DNA of 64,000 nucleotides, taken from contig CAMBQQ010000006.1 of the NCBI GenBank assembly GCA_945870035.1, positions 1-64,000 on the forward strand. The letters are read 5' to 3'. The notes under the pieces are model-generated. The model searched no databases, was not told the origin of the DNA, and saw only the letters and a program-made list of their open reading frames with translations. A program made the position numbers and the translations under genes. Each line of letters starts with the position of its first letter. The stretch's first letter is position 1. Positions 9,603 to 19,972 of this stretch are shown here, in pieces. This stretch comes from Rhizobium sp. Q54 (GTDB lineage Bacteria > Pseudomonadota > Alphaproteobacteria > Rhizobiales > Xanthobacteraceae).

Positions 9603-10316
9603 ATGACTGATCCGATTTACAAGCGCGTCATCGTCAAGCTGTCCGGCGAGGCGCTCAACGGCGCAAAGCCTTTCGGCATCGACCAGGAAACCGTCGAGCG
9701 CATAGCCGCCGATCTCGCCGCGACCGCCAAGCTCGGCGTCGAACTCGGCGTCGTCGTCGGCGGCGGCAACATCTTCCGCGGCGTCGAAGTATCCTCGCGC
9801 GGCGTGCCGCGTCCGGTCGGCGACACCATGGGCATGCTGGCCACGGTAATGAACTGCCTGGTTCTGGAAGCCGCCATCGAGCGGCAGGGCCGTGAGGCGC
9901 GCACGCTCTCGGCGCTCGCCATGACCTCGGTCTGCGAAACCTATAACCGCAAGCGCGCCATGAAGAATCTGGCGAAAGGGCGTGTCGTCCTTCTGGCCGC
10001 CGGAACCGGCAATCCGTTCTTTACGACCGACACCACCGCCGTGCTGCGCGCCGCCGAACTGGAATGCCAAGCGGTGCTGAAAGCCACCAATGTCGATGGT
10101 GTCTACACCGCCGACCCGAAGAAAGACCCGAAGGCGGTGCGCTACGAGCGCCTCGGCCATCAGGAAGCCATCGAAAAGGACCTGCGGGTAATGGATGGCG
10201 CCGCCTTCGCCCTTGCGAGAGAGAACCGGACGCCTATCATCGTCTTCTCGATCGCGGGCAAGAACGCCATCGAGACGGTTCTGCGCGGCCAGGGCCGCAC
10301 CACGATCGTCGGATAG
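9603..10316 (+). CDS. pyrH: UMP kinase
   Basis: Phosphorylates UMP to UDP with ATP in pyrimidine nucleotide synthesis; a hexameric amino-acid-kinase-fold enzyme unrelated to eukaryotic UMP/CMP kinases. 237 aa, the usual length. Visible features are the N-terminal [10 protein letters not shown] phosphate-binding strand, the glycine loop [25 protein letters not shown] (UMP contacts) and the nucleotide region [13 protein letters not shown]. The ATG at 9603 gives the standard N-terminus. The pyrH-frr pair is conserved across bacteria; frr follows after 51 bp. Confidence 0.97.
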   Translation: MTDPIYKRVIVKLSGEALNGAKPFGIDQETVERIAADLAATAKLGVELGVVVGGGNIFRGVEVSSRGVPRPVGDTMGMLATVMNCLVLEAAIERQGREARTLSALAMTSVCETYNRKRAMKNLAKGRVVLLAAGTGNPFFTTDTTAVLRAAELECQAVLKATNVDGVYTADPKKDPKAVRYERLGHQEAIEKDLRVMDGAAFALARENRTPIIVFSIAGKNAIETVLRGQGRTTIVG

Positions 10317-10367
10317 TCCGGCCGCGCGGCTTTTAAAGCCTGCGGTTTATTTTGCTGGGGGATCGTC

Positions 10368-10925
10368 ATGGCAAACGCAACATACGACATCAATGACATC
10401 AAGCGCCGCATGGCCGGCGCCTCGACCGCGCTCAAGGGCGAGTTGTCGGGCCTGCGCACCGGCCGCGCCTCGGCGCATCTGCTCGATCCAGTCATGGTCG
10501 ATGCCTATGGCGCGATGATGCCGCTTCAGCAATGCGCCAGCGTCACCATCCCCGAACCGCGCATGATCGCGGTCAATGTCTGGGACAAGTCGCTGGTGAA
10601 AGCGGTCGAAAAGGGCATCGTCGATTCCAATCTCGGCCTGTCGCCGGCGACCGATGGGCAGACCATTCGCCTGCGTATTCCCGAACTCAATCAGGAGCGC
10701 CGCAAGGAACTGGTCAAGCTGGCGCATAAATACGCCGAGAATGCCCGCATCGCCGTGCGCCATGTGCGCCGCGATGCGATGGATGCGCTCAAGAAGCTCG
10801 AGAAGGATCACGGCAAGGACGAGATCGAGCGCTTCACCGCCGAAATCCAGAAGGCGACCGACGCCGGCATTGCCGAAGTCGATGCATTGCTCGGGACCAA
10901 GGAAAAGGAAATCCTCACCGTTTGA
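10368..10925 (+). CDS. frr: Ribosome recycling factor
   Basis: Together with EF-G splits the post-termination ribosome so that subunits can be reused. 185 aa, exactly the family length. The protein shows the three-helix bundle segments, including LRTGRAS near the N-terminus, the [12 protein letters not shown] segment and the conserved VRHVRRDA in the second half. The ATG is preceded by GGGGGAT. The stop lies 11 bp before the uppS ATG, so frr and uppS are probably co-transcribed. Confidence 0.97.
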   Translation: MANATYDINDIKRRMAGASTALKGELSGLRTGRASAHLLDPVMVDAYGAMMPLQQCASVTIPEPRMIAVNVWDKSLVKAVEKGIVDSNLGLSPATDGQTIRLRIPELNQERRKELVKLAHKYAENARIAVRHVRRDAMDALKKLEKDHGKDEIERFTAEIQKATDAGIAEVDALLGTKEKEILTV

Positions 10926-10936
10926 GGTCCACGACA

Positions 10937-11718
<782 letters not shown>

Positions 11719-11722
<4 letters not shown>

Positions 11723-12429
11723 GCCGCGTGGCAGAACCGGAGCCCACCGCGCCATCCTCAACCGTCAGCAACCTGACGCTGCGGATCGCGTCGGCGGCGG
11801 TAATGATTCCGGCGGCGCTGGCAGCGGCGTATTTCGGCGGCTGGCCCTTCGCACTGTTCTGGGCGGCGGCGGCGATTGCCGTGCTGTGGGAATGGACCCG
11901 TCTGGTGAAGGGCGCGGTGTGGATCGCCTTCGGCGTTCCCTATGCGGCGGCATTGTTCTTCGCGCCGGTCGTGCTGCGCGCTGACGCTTCATACGGTTTG
12001 CTGGCGATTGTGCTGCTGTTCGCCATCGTCTGGTCGACCGACATTTTCGGCTATTTCGGCGGCCGCGCCATTGGCGGGCCGAAACTGATGCCCGCGGTCA
12101 GCCCGAAGAAAACATGGTCCGGCGCGATTGCCGGTACATTGGGCGCGATGATCGTTGCTGTGTTGGTGGCGCGCGCGTTCGGTCCATTTAGCACCGTGAC
12201 CGTTGCGGGCGTCGCGTTCTTGTTGTCGGTCTGCGCGCAGGCCGGCGATCTGTTTGAATCCTTCGTCAAGCGCAAATTCAACGTCAAGGATTCCAGCCAG
12301 CTCATTCCCGGCCATGGCGGCGTGATGGACCGGCTCGACGGTTTCTGGGCGGCGGCTCTGGCGGCCAGCGTCATCGGCGTTTCGCGCGGCGGCGTAAGCG
12401 AAGCGGCGCGCGGTTTGTTGATATGGTGA
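11719..12429 (+). CDS. cdsA: Phosphatidate cytidylyltransferase
   Basis: Integral inner-membrane enzyme making CDP-diacylglycerol from phosphatidate and CTP, the branch point for phospholipid synthesis. 236 aa, at the short end for the family (E. coli 285), with about six hydrophobic segments. The CDS signature is intact near the C-terminus: [20 protein letters not shown] followed by VMDRLDG. The GTG at 11719 overlaps the uppS stop, and the stop overlaps the dxr ATG, so the three genes are translationally coupled; a GTG at 11728 is an alternative start. The length reduction seems to be N-terminal to the catalytic half, and activity should be retained. Confidence 0.93.
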
Positions 12430-13604
12430 GTGCGCCGCGCAGCGTGACGATATTGGGCGCCACCGGTTCGATTGGCGCGAGTACGGTCGATCTGATCAAG
12501 CGCAATCCAGCGCGGTTTCGGGTCGAGGCGGTGGCCTCCGGCCGCAATGTCGAAGCCCTTGCTAAAGTTGCCCGCGAGGTCGGCGCGCGCAGTGCCGTCG
12601 TCGCCGACGCGGAGTGTTATGGCGCGCTGAAAGAAGCGCTGGCCGGCAGCGGCATCGAGGCTTCGGCCGGTGAGGCCGCCTTGATCGAGGCCGCGCAAGC
12701 GCCGGCCGACTGGGTCATGGCGGCGATCGCGGGCGCGGTTGGCCTTAAGCCGACCATGGCGGCGATCGAACGCGGCGCCACCGTCGCGCTCGCCAACAAG
12801 GAATGCCTGGTTTGCGCCGGCGCTTTGTTCATGACCGCTGCTGCGCGCTCGGGTGCGACCGTGTTGCCCGTCGATAGCGAGCATAACGCGCTGTTTCAGG
12901 CGATGAGTGCCGGGCGCCGTGAAGACGTCCGCCGCGTCATTCTCACTGCATCAGGTGGACCGTTTCGAACGTGGACGCTCGACGCCATCAAGCAAGCAAC
13001 GCCGGAGCAGGCGCTGCGCCATCCGAACTGGTCGATGGGGCCGAAAGTGACCATCGACTCCGCCAGCCTGATGAACAAGGGTCTGGAACTGATCGAGGCG
13101 CATCATTTGTTCGCGCTGCCGCCGGACGAGATTGACGTACTGGTGCATCCGCAGTCGGTCGTGCACGGCCTGGTTGAATTCTGCGATGGCTCAGTGGTCG
13201 CCCAGCTTGGCCCGCCGGACATGCGGGTGCCTATTGCCCATTGCCTGGCCTGGCCGGAGCGGATCGACGGCCCGGCGCCGCGTCTCGATCTGGCCCGTTT
13301 ACGCGAACTGACCTTCGAGGACGCCGATCTGGTCCGCTTTCCCGCTTTGCGGCTGGCCCGGGAGGCGATGGTAACGGGCGGCGCCGCGCCGACGGTGCTC
13401 AACGCCGCTGACGAGGTGGCCGTCAGCGAATTCATCGCCGGCCGGATACCGTTCCTGGCCATCGCCGCTCTGGTGGAAAAGACGCTGGAGGCGGCCGAAG
13501 CCCGCGGTCTTTTGGCCGACCCGGCCAGTATCGACGCGGCTTTGGCCGTTGACCATATTGCGAGATCCCTGGCGAAAGACCTCATCGGGGCCCTTGCGCA
13601 ATAA
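12423..13604 (+). CDS. dxr: 1-deoxy-D-xylulose-5-phosphate reductoisomerase
   Basis: Second step of the MEP isoprenoid pathway: NADPH-dependent rearrangement and reduction of DXP to MEP. 393 aa (E. coli 398). The NADPH loop is GATGSIG (12-18); LANKE and the metal-binding DSEHN (D151, E153) are present, with a third acidic ligand in [12 protein letters not shown]. The C-terminal domain is complete. The start overlaps the cdsA stop. The later MEP enzymes IspD and IspF are fused and lie at 58963-60156; the product feeds UppS at 10937. A short hairpin, TGCC-N5-GGCA, begins immediately at the stop codon. Confidence 0.97.
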   Translation: MVSAPRSVTILGATGSIGASTVDLIKRNPARFRVEAVASGRNVEALAKVAREVGARSAVVADAECYGALKEALAGSGIEASAGEAALIEAAQAPADWVMAAIAGAVGLKPTMAAIERGATVALANKECLVCAGALFMTAAARSGATVLPVDSEHNALFQAMSAGRREDVRRVILTASGGPFRTWTLDAIKQATPEQALRHPNWSMGPKVTIDSASLMNKGLELIEAHHLFALPPDEIDVLVHPQSVVHGLVEFCDGSVVAQLGPPDMRVPIAHCLAWPERIDGPAPRLDLARLRELTFEDADLVRFPALRLAREAMVTGGAAPTVLNAADEVAVSEFIAGRIPFLAIAALVEKTLEAAEARGLLADPASIDAALAVDHIARSLAKDLIGALAQ

Positions 13605-13688
13605 TGCCGTAAAGGCATCCTAGTAACCTTTCAGTATTATTGATGGCGGCCTTAAAGGCAGCCTTTTGGACTTGGGGACGAGGGCATT

Positions 13689-14840
13689 ATGGGTTCGGAC
13701 ATCATGGGGAGCTTGAGCGCCTTCGGCGGCGGCGCGGTCGGCTATATCGTGCCGTTTCTGTTTGTGCTGACCGTCGTGGTGTTCTTCCATGAACTCGGCC
13801 ATTTCCTGATCGCGCGCTGGTGCGGCATCAAGGTCCTGGTGTTCTCGCTCGGCTTCGGCCCGGAAATCGTCGGCTTCAACGACAGGCACGGCACCCGCTG
13901 GAAGCTCTCGGCCATTCCGCTCGGCGGCTATGTGAAGTTCTTCGGCGACGACAATGCAGCCAGCGTGCCCGACCATGCCGGCGCCGCAGCCATGACCGAG
14001 GCTGAACGTAACGACAGTTTCGTCCACAAGCCGGTCGGCAAGCGCGCCGCCGTGGTCGCGGCCGGGCCGATCGCCAATTTCATCCTGGCGATCGTCATTT
14101 TCGCCGGGATTTTCATGATTTCCGGCAAGCAATCGACCACCGCGCGGGTCGATGCCATCCAGGAGGGCAGCGCAGCGCAAGCCGCCGGCTTCAAGCCGGG
14201 CGATCTGGTGCTGGCCATCAATGGCACCCGGATCGAGAGCTTCTCCGAGATGCAGCGCATCGTCAGCATCAGCGCCGGCGAGACCCTCAACGTCGATGTC
14301 GAACGCGGCGGCGTCACCGTGCCGCTCAAGGCCGTGCCGCAAATGCGCGAGCTGAAAGACAATTTCGGCAATGTCCACAAACTGGGCGTGCTCGGCATCA
14401 GCCGTTCGATGGCGGCCGGCGACATCCGAACCGAAAAAATGGGCCCGGTGACGGCCGTCGTCGCCGGCGCCAAGGAAACCTGGTTCGTGGTCGACCGCAC
14501 CATTTCCTACATAGGCGGCATCTTTGCCGGCCGCGAAGCCGCCGACCAGCTCGGCGGCCCGATCCGGATCGCGCAAGTGTCAGGGCAGGTGGCGACCGCC
14601 GGTTTCACCGCCTTGCTGCACCTGACAGCGGTGCTGTCGGTCTCCATCGGCCTTTTGAACCTGTTTCCGATTCCCTTGCTCGACGGCGGTCACCTTTTGT
14701 TCTACGGGATCGAGGCGGCGCGGGGCCGGCCTTTGTCGGAACGGGCCCAGGAGTTCGGCTTCCGGATCGGACTGGCCATCGTCGTAATGTTGATGATTTT
14801 TGCAACCTTTAATGACATCCTGCATCTGGCTACTTCGTAA
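13689..14840 (+). CDS. rseP: RIP metalloprotease RseP (site-2 protease)
   Basis: Inner-membrane zinc protease that cleaves transmembrane segments of anti-sigma factors and signal peptide remnants in the envelope stress response. 383 aa. The zinc motif H34-E-L-G-H38 sits in the first membrane helix; one PDZ domain is visible at about 150-210 (EGSAAQAAGFKPGD); the third ligand is in LLDGGH (D332). E. coli RseP has two PDZ domains and 450 aa; a single PDZ is common in alphaproteobacteria. ATG 13689 is chosen; ATG 13704 is possible. It sits 84 bp after dxr and upstream of bamA, the usual alphaproteobacterial order. Confidence 0.95.
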   Translation: MGSDIMGSLSAFGGGAVGYIVPFLFVLTVVVFFHELGHFLIARWCGIKVLVFSLGFGPEIVGFNDRHGTRWKLSAIPLGGYVKFFGDDNAASVPDHAGAAAMTEAERNDSFVHKPVGKRAAVVAAGPIANFILAIVIFAGIFMISGKQSTTARVDAIQEGSAAQAAGFKPGDLVLAINGTRIESFSEMQRIVSISAGETLNVDVERGGVTVPLKAVPQMRELKDNFGNVHKLGVLGISRSMAAGDIRTEKMGPVTAVVAGAKETWFVVDRTISYIGGIFAGREAADQLGGPIRIAQVSGQVATAGFTALLHLTAVLSVSIGLLNLFPIPLLDGGHLLFYGIEAARGRPLSERAQEFGFRIGLAIVVMLMIFATFNDILHLATS

Positions 14841-14994
14841 CGCTGGCCGGAGCGGTTCCCACGATCGTTGCCTATGGGCAACTTTATGAGGGGAAAAGGA
14901 AACTTGGCGCGGCGGTTTCGTTTGCAGTGCGACGAAAACGCTGTACAAAGCAGGCTAATGTTGCCCGAGAGTCGGGTGCGCAGCGGCCTTTGGG

Positions 14995-15046
14995 CCGTAA
15001 GGAAGCGGTCGGGGCCGTCCAAACGGTTTTGTCCGTAAGGAAGCGG
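14995..15046 (+). repeat. 14-bp direct repeat upstream of bamA
   Basis: CCGTAAGGAAGCGG occurs at 14995-15008 and again at 15033-15046, a period of 38 bp, with a degenerate third echo (CGCAAGGATAA) just before the bamA start. The repeats lie in the 238-bp gap between rseP and bamA, where a promoter for bamA is expected. They could be a small tandem duplication or binding sites; no known regulator motif is recognised. Confidence 0.55.
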
Positions 15047-15078
15047 CTCTCGCCGCAAGGATAAAGGGCGCGTAGCGC

Positions 15079-17547
15079 ATGAGACTTTGTGTGCGGGTGG
15101 TTCGGGGACTTGCCCTTAGCTTTGTGGTCCTCGGTGGTATCGCGGCCGGCGCCGGCGTTGCGACCGTCGCCTCGACGGGCGTAGCGCTTGCGCAGTCGGC
15201 TGCCTCCATCGTCGTTCAAGGCAATCGTCGCGTCGAAGCGGAGACGGTGCGCTCCTATTTCCGGCCCGGCCCCGGCGGCCGTCTCGGTCCCAACGAAATC
15301 GACGAAGGTCTGAAGGCGCTTTATGCGACCGGCCTCTTTTCCGACGTCCGCATCAACAATGCCGGCGGACGCGTCATCGTCACTGTGGCTGAAAATCCGG
15401 TGCTGAACCGGGTTGCGTTCGAAGGCAACAAGAAGGCCAAGGACGAACAGCTCAAGGTCGAAGTGCAGTCGAAGCCGCGCGGCACGCTGTCCAGGCCGAC
15501 CGTGCAGGCCGACGTGCAGCGCATCCTAGAAATCTACCAGCGCAGCGGCCGGTTCGACGTTTCCGTCGATCCCAAGATCGTCGAATTGCCGAACAGCCGC
15601 GTCGACCTGATCTTCGAGATCAAGGAAGGCGAAAAGACCGGCGTCAAGGACCTCCGGTTCGTCGGCAACAAGGCGTTCTCGCACGGCCGGTTGAAGGACA
15701 TCATCAAGACCTCGGAAAGCAACTTTCTGAGCTTCCTGCAAACGACCGATATTTACGACCCGGATCGCGTCGAAGCCGACCGCGACCTGCTGCGCCGTTT
15801 TTATCTCAAGAATGGCTACGCGGACGTCCGCATCGTTTCTGCGGTTGGCGAATACGACCCGGCCAAGAAGGGGTTCGTGATTACCTTCACCATCGATGAA
15901 GGCAATCAGTATCGCGTCGGCTCGATCGACGTGGTGTCGAACGTCAGGGCGATCGATCCGGGCACCTTGCGCGGCAGCGTCAAGCTCAGCCAGGGCAATG
16001 TCTACAACGCCGACCTGCTCGAAAAGAGCGTCGAGGCGATGACGGTGGAAGCCGCCAAGCGTGGTTATGCCTTCGCTACCGTGCGGCCGCGCGGCGACCG
16101 CAATCCCGAAGCCCGCACCATCAATCTCGCCTTCGTCGTCGATGAAGGACAGCGCGCCTATATCGAGCGCATCAACATCCGCGGCAACATGCGCACCCGC
16201 GACTATGTCATTCGCCGCGAGTTCGATCTCAGCGAAGGCGACGCTTATAATCGTGCGCTAATCGACCGTGCCGAGCGCCGATTGAAGAACCTCGACTATT
16301 TCAAGACCGTCAAGATCACCAACGAGCCCGGCTCTGCGCCGGACCGCGTTGTCGTCAACGTCGATCTCGAAGAGAAGGCGACGGGCGAATTCTCCATCGC
16401 CGGCGGTTATTCGACCGCCGACGGCTTCATCGCCGAAGCCAGTGTCGCCGACCGCAATCTCATGGGCCGCGGCCAATATGCCAAGGCGTCGGTCACTTAT
16501 GGTCAGAGTACGCGCGGCGTCGAACTCTCGTTCGTCGAGCCGTACCTGCTAGGCTATCGCATGGCCGGCGGCATCGATCTGTTTGCCAAGGAAAACCAGG
16601 CATCGAATTCGATTTCCTATGACACCAAGTCGATGGGCGGCAACCTGAAGCTCGGCCTGGCGCTGACCGAAGAACTGACGTTCTCGCCGCGCTATTCGCT
16701 GTACCGGCAGGAAATCTCGCTGGCGGGCGTTTACAACAACTGTAAAGATAATGCGGCCGCGACAATCAATGGCGGTCCTGGTGTTACGGTGGGCAACTCC
16801 TGCTACTCCGACGGCGGCGAAGCTTCGCTCGCGGTGCGTAAGGAATTGGCGAGTGGTCCGGTCACGGTTTCGCTGCTCGGCTATACGACCAGTTACAACA
16901 CGCTCGACAACGTCAAGATGCCGACCAGCGGCCTGGTCGCGTCTTTGTCGCAGGATTTCGCCGGCGTCGGCGGCGACGTGAACTTCGTCCGCACGACGGC
17001 GGAGATCCGCAACTACTACGAAGTGCTGCCGGATGTGGTCGGTGTCGCCAAGCTGCAGGGCGGTAACCTCTCCAGCTGGGGCGGCCGGGACCTGCGCATG
17101 CTGGATCATTTCCAGATGGGTCCGAACCTGGTCCGCGGCTTCGCGCCCGGCGGCATCGGTCCGCGCGACTTGACGGCCGGCAGCAATAACGACGCGCTCG
17201 GCGGCACCATGTACTGGGGCGCCAGCATCGAATTCCAGACGCCGCTTTACTTCCTGCCGAAGGATATCGGCATCAAGGTCGCGACTTTCGCCGATGCCGG
17301 CTCGGTCTGGGGCTACAAGGGACCGACGGGCTGGGATGTAACCGGTGAAACCCTGCAGGTCGGTCTCGGCGATGCCAGCATGGTCCGCTCTTCGGTCGGT
17401 GTCGGCCTGATCTGGGATTCACCGCTCGGTCCGTTGCGCTTCGATCTCGCTTATCCGATCCAGAAGTACTGCGCGCAGTCGATCGGTGGCGGCGAAGTCT
17501 GCGACAAGACCCAGATATTCCGGTTCGGCGGCGGCACGAAGTTTTGA
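15079..17547 (+). CDS. bamA: Outer membrane protein assembly factor BamA
   Basis: Core of the BAM complex, which inserts beta-barrel proteins into the outer membrane. 822 aa (E. coli 810). A signal peptide covers about residues 1-37, with a hydrophobic stretch and an ALAQS cleavage region. Five POTRA repeats extend from about 43 to 430, starting with IVVQGNRRVEAETVRSYF. The C-terminal Omp85 barrel carries the conserved LVRGF motif (RGFAPGG) and ends in Phe (GGGTKF), the terminal aromatic residue expected of an outer-membrane barrel. It lies between rseP and lpxD, as in most proteobacteria. Confidence 0.97.
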   Translation: MRLCVRVVRGLALSFVVLGGIAAGAGVATVASTGVALAQSAASIVVQGNRRVEAETVRSYFRPGPGGRLGPNEIDEGLKALYATGLFSDVRINNAGGRVIVTVAENPVLNRVAFEGNKKAKDEQLKVEVQSKPRGTLSRPTVQADVQRILEIYQRSGRFDVSVDPKIVELPNSRVDLIFEIKEGEKTGVKDLRFVGNKAFSHGRLKDIIKTSESNFLSFLQTTDIYDPDRVEADRDLLRRFYLKNGYADVRIVSAVGEYDPAKKGFVITFTIDEGNQYRVGSIDVVSNVRAIDPGTLRGSVKLSQGNVYNADLLEKSVEAMTVEAAKRGYAFATVRPRGDRNPEARTINLAFVVDEGQRAYIERINIRGNMRTRDYVIRREFDLSEGDAYNRALIDRAERRLKNLDYFKTVKITNEPGSAPDRVVVNVDLEEKATGEFSIAGGYSTADGFIAEASVADRNLMGRGQYAKASVTYGQSTRGVELSFVEPYLLGYRMAGGIDLFAKENQASNSISYDTKSMGGNLKLGLALTEELTFSPRYSLYRQEISLAGVYNNCKDNAAATINGGPGVTVGNSCYSDGGEASLAVRKELASGPVTVSLLGYTTSYNTLDNVKMPTSGLVASLSQDFAGVGGDVNFVRTTAEIRNYYEVLPDVVGVAKLQGGNLSSWGGRDLRMLDHFQMGPNLVRGFAPGGIGPRDLTAGSNNDALGGTMYWGASIEFQTPLYFLPKDIGIKVATFADAGSVWGYKGPTGWDVTGETLQVGLGDASMVRSSVGVGLIWDSPLGPLRFDLAYPIQKYCAQSIGGGEVCDKTQIFRFGGGTKF

Positions 17548-17581
17548 TCGCCGCTGCTTTGGGCGGAGCGACACTTGCGGA

Positions 17582-18640
17582 ATGAGCGAGCCGGTATTTC
17601 TACGCGACACGCGCGGTCTCTCAATTGACGAGATCGTCGCACTGACAGGCGCCGCCGCCCCACAAGGGGCGGTGCGCGCGCGTCATATCGTCAATGTCGC
17701 GCCGCTCGACCGCGCATCGCCCTCCGACATTGCCTTCTTCGACAACAAACGTTTCAGCATTGCCGCTGGCAGGACGCATGCCGGCGTCTGCCTGACCAGC
17801 GCGGCTCTGGCCAAGGACCTGCCGGAGCGGGTGGAGGCGCTGATCGTGCGCGAGCCGTTTCGCGCTTTCGTCACAGTGGCGCGCGCGCTGTTTCCGCAAT
17901 CGCTGCGTCCGTCATCGCTGGCGGCGGCAGGCAGCGTGGCCGGCGCCCATATCGACGCCACCGCGCGGCTGGAAAGCGGTGTCACCGTCGAGCCCGGCGC
18001 GGTGATCGGGCCGCGCACCGAGATCGGCAGCGGCACCGTTATTGGCGCAGCCGCTGTCATCGGCACCGATGTGCGCATCGGCCGCGATTGTTCGATCGGT
18101 TCCGGCGCCGTGCTGACCAATGCGCTGGTCGGCGACCGCGTCATCCTTCATCCGGGCTGCAAGATCGGCCAGGATGGCTTTGGCTTTGTCATGAGCGGCA
18201 GCGGTCATCTCAAGGTGCCTCAGGTCGGCCGTGTCATCATCCAGGACGATGTCGAAATCGGCGCCGGTACTGCGATCGACCGCGGCGGCATTCGCGACAC
18301 GGTCATCGGCGAGGGCACCAAGATCGACAATCTCGTGCAGGTCGGCCACAATGTCAGCATCGGCCGCCACTGCATCGTGGTGGCGCATACCGGCATTTCC
18401 GGTAGTTCGACGCTGGAGGATTTCGTCGTTCTCGGCGCGCGTGTCGGCATCAACAACGATGTCACGGTCGGCGAAGGCGCGCAGATCGCGGCGATCAGCA
18501 ACGTCAACGGCAATGTGCCGGCCGGCGCGCGCTGGGGCGGTACGCCGGCCAAGCCGGTCAAGCAGTGGTTCCGCGAGATCATGGCTATCGAGCGGCTTGC
18601 CCGCCCAAAGGACGGCGCCGCGTCCGCGGCCGACGAGTGA
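17582..18640 (+). CDS. lpxD: UDP-3-O-(3-hydroxyacyl)glucosamine N-acyltransferase LpxD
   Basis: Third step of lipid A synthesis: transfers a 3-hydroxyacyl chain from ACP to the 2-amino group of the UDP-glucosamine intermediate. 352 aa. A short N-terminal uridine-binding domain is followed by hexapeptide repeats (many I/V-G-x-x-x-x units, about 110-300) forming a left-handed beta helix. QVGHN carries the catalytic His (H256). The ATG 17582, 34 bp after bamA, gives the family N-terminus; an in-frame start at 17486 would overlap the end of bamA and is rejected. The fabZ ATG follows after 5 bp. Confidence 0.97.
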   Translation: MSEPVFLRDTRGLSIDEIVALTGAAAPQGAVRARHIVNVAPLDRASPSDIAFFDNKRFSIAAGRTHAGVCLTSAALAKDLPERVEALIVREPFRAFVTVARALFPQSLRPSSLAAAGSVAGAHIDATARLESGVTVEPGAVIGPRTEIGSGTVIGAAAVIGTDVRIGRDCSIGSGAVLTNALVGDRVILHPGCKIGQDGFGFVMSGSGHLKVPQVGRVIIQDDVEIGAGTAIDRGGIRDTVIGEGTKIDNLVQVGHNVSIGRHCIVVAHTGISGSSTLEDFVVLGARVGINNDVTVGEGAQIAAISNVNGNVPAGARWGGTPAKPVKQWFREIMAIERLARPKDGAASAADE

Positions 18641-18645
18641 GAGAC

Positions 18646-19110
18646 ATGCCCATGGACGAAGCCGTCAGAAAACTGGAAGCCGCCGATATCGCTTTGGTGA
18701 TGCAGATGCTGCCGCATCGCTACCCGTTCCTGCTGGTCGACCGCGTCATCGACATTCGCGGCGACGAATTCGGCATCGGCATCAAGAACGTCACCATCAA
18801 CGAGCCGCAGTTTCAGGGGCATTTCCCTGGCAACCCGATCTTTCCGGGCGTGCTTTTGATCGAGGGCATGGCGCAGACCGCCGGCGTTTTGTGCATCGCC
18901 GCGACCTCGTCGAGCCAGCCCAAGTCGGTGTTCTTTCTCACCATCGACAAGTGCAAGTTTCGCAAGCCGGTCGTGCCCGGCGATACTGTCGAGTTTCACA
19001 TGACGCGCACGGCGCGGCGCAGGAACATGTGGTGGTATCATGGGCAGGCCAAAGTGAACGGCGTTGTCGTCGCCGAAGCCGATCTCGGCGCCATGATTTC
19101 CGACCGATGA
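18646..19110 (+). CDS. fabZ: 3-hydroxyacyl-ACP dehydratase FabZ
   Basis: Dehydrates 3-hydroxyacyl-ACP to trans-2-enoyl-ACP in fatty acid elongation; competes with lipid A synthesis for 3-hydroxyacyl-ACP, which explains its place among lpx genes. 154 aa. The hot-dog fold shows [11 protein letters not shown] and the active-site [17 protein letters not shown] with H59 and E73 (14-residue spacing as in the P. aeruginosa enzyme). ATG 18646 is used; ATG 18652 two codons later is equally possible. It is tightly spaced with lpxD and lpxA. Confidence 0.97.
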   Translation: MPMDEAVRKLEAADIALVMQMLPHRYPFLLVDRVIDIRGDEFGIGIKNVTINEPQFQGHFPGNPIFPGVLLIEGMAQTAGVLCIAATSSSQPKSVFFLTIDKCKFRKPVVPGDTVEFHMTRTARRRNMWWYHGQAKVNGVVVAEADLGAMISDR

Positions 19111-19120
19111 GCGGCAGCAG

Positions 19121-19972
19121 ATGAGCGCAACATTGGCGGACGCCAAGGTCGAGACGACATCCGAGACCCGCATCGATCCGACGGCCCGGATCGAGCCAGG
19201 CGCGGTTATCGGGCAGGGCGCTCAGATCGGGCCGTATTGCACCATCGGGCCGCATGTCGCCGTCGGCGACAATTGCCGGCTGCTCGCCCATGTCAACGTC
19301 ACCGGCCACACCACGATCGGCCCGCGCACCGTCATTCATCCTTTTGCCTCGCTCGGTTCGCCGCCGCAGTCGTTCAGCTATCGCGGCGGCCCGACGCGCC
19401 TGATCGTTGGCGCCGATTGCGACATCCGCGAAAACGTGACGATGAACACCGGCACCGAGGACGACCACGGCCTGACGTCGGTCGGCAACAATTGCTTCCT
19501 GATGGTCGGCACCCATATCGGCCACGATTGCACGGTCGGCGACAATGTCGTTTTCGCCAACAACACGATGCTCGGCGGTCACGTCAGCGTTGGCGACAAA
19601 GTCGTGTTCGGCGGCAATGTCGCGGTGCGCCAGTTCGTGCGCATCGGCGAAGGCGCTATGATCGTCGGTATGAGCGGCGTGCGCGCCGACGTTATCCCGT
19701 TCGGCATGGCGCAGGGCCCGCTGGCTTTTTTGGTCGGGTTGAACGTGGTCGGCATGCGCCGGCGCGGCCTTTCCAAGGCGGAAATCCACGGCGTGCGCGA
19801 CGCCTATCGTGAACTGTTCTTCGGCGAGGGCGGCTTTCGTTCACGTATCGATAAAGTGGCGGCGGCGCATCCCTCGAACGCGCTGGTCGTCCGCATCTTC
19901 GAATTCATCCGTGCCGGCAAGCGGCCTTTCACCATGGCGATCAATCGCGCCGAGGCGGACACCGATTCATGA
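19121..19972 (+). CDS. lpxA: UDP-N-acetylglucosamine O-acyltransferase LpxA
   Basis: First committed step of lipid A synthesis: moves a 3-hydroxyacyl group from ACP to O-3 of UDP-GlcNAc. 283 aa (E. coli 262). Hexapeptide repeats span about 15-190, followed by the C-terminal helical domain. The motif THIGHDCTVGDN holds H132 and the catalytic base H135 (E. coli H125). Acyl-chain length selectivity cannot be judged safely by eye. The ATG at 19121 follows fabZ by 10 bp, and the stop overlaps the lpxI ATG (ATGA). Confidence 0.97.
   Translation: MSATLADAKVETTSETRIDPTARIEPGAVIGQGAQIGPYCTIGPHVAVGDNCRLLAHVNVTGHTTIGPRTVIHPFASLGSPPQSFSYRGGPTRLIVGADCDIRENVTMNTGTEDDHGLTSVGNNCFLMVGTHIGHDCTVGDNVVFANNTMLGGHVSVGDKVVFGGNVAVRQFVRIGEGAMIVGMSGVRADVIPFGMAQGPLAFLVGLNVVGMRRRGLSKAEIHGVRDAYRELFFGEGGFRSRIDKVAAAHPSNALVVRIFEFIRAGKRPFTMAINRAEADTDS

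Noticed and set aside
13604-13668. Terminator between dxr and rseP
   Set aside because: Only short stems (TGCC-N5-GGCA and AAAGG-N3-CCTTT); too weak to call.
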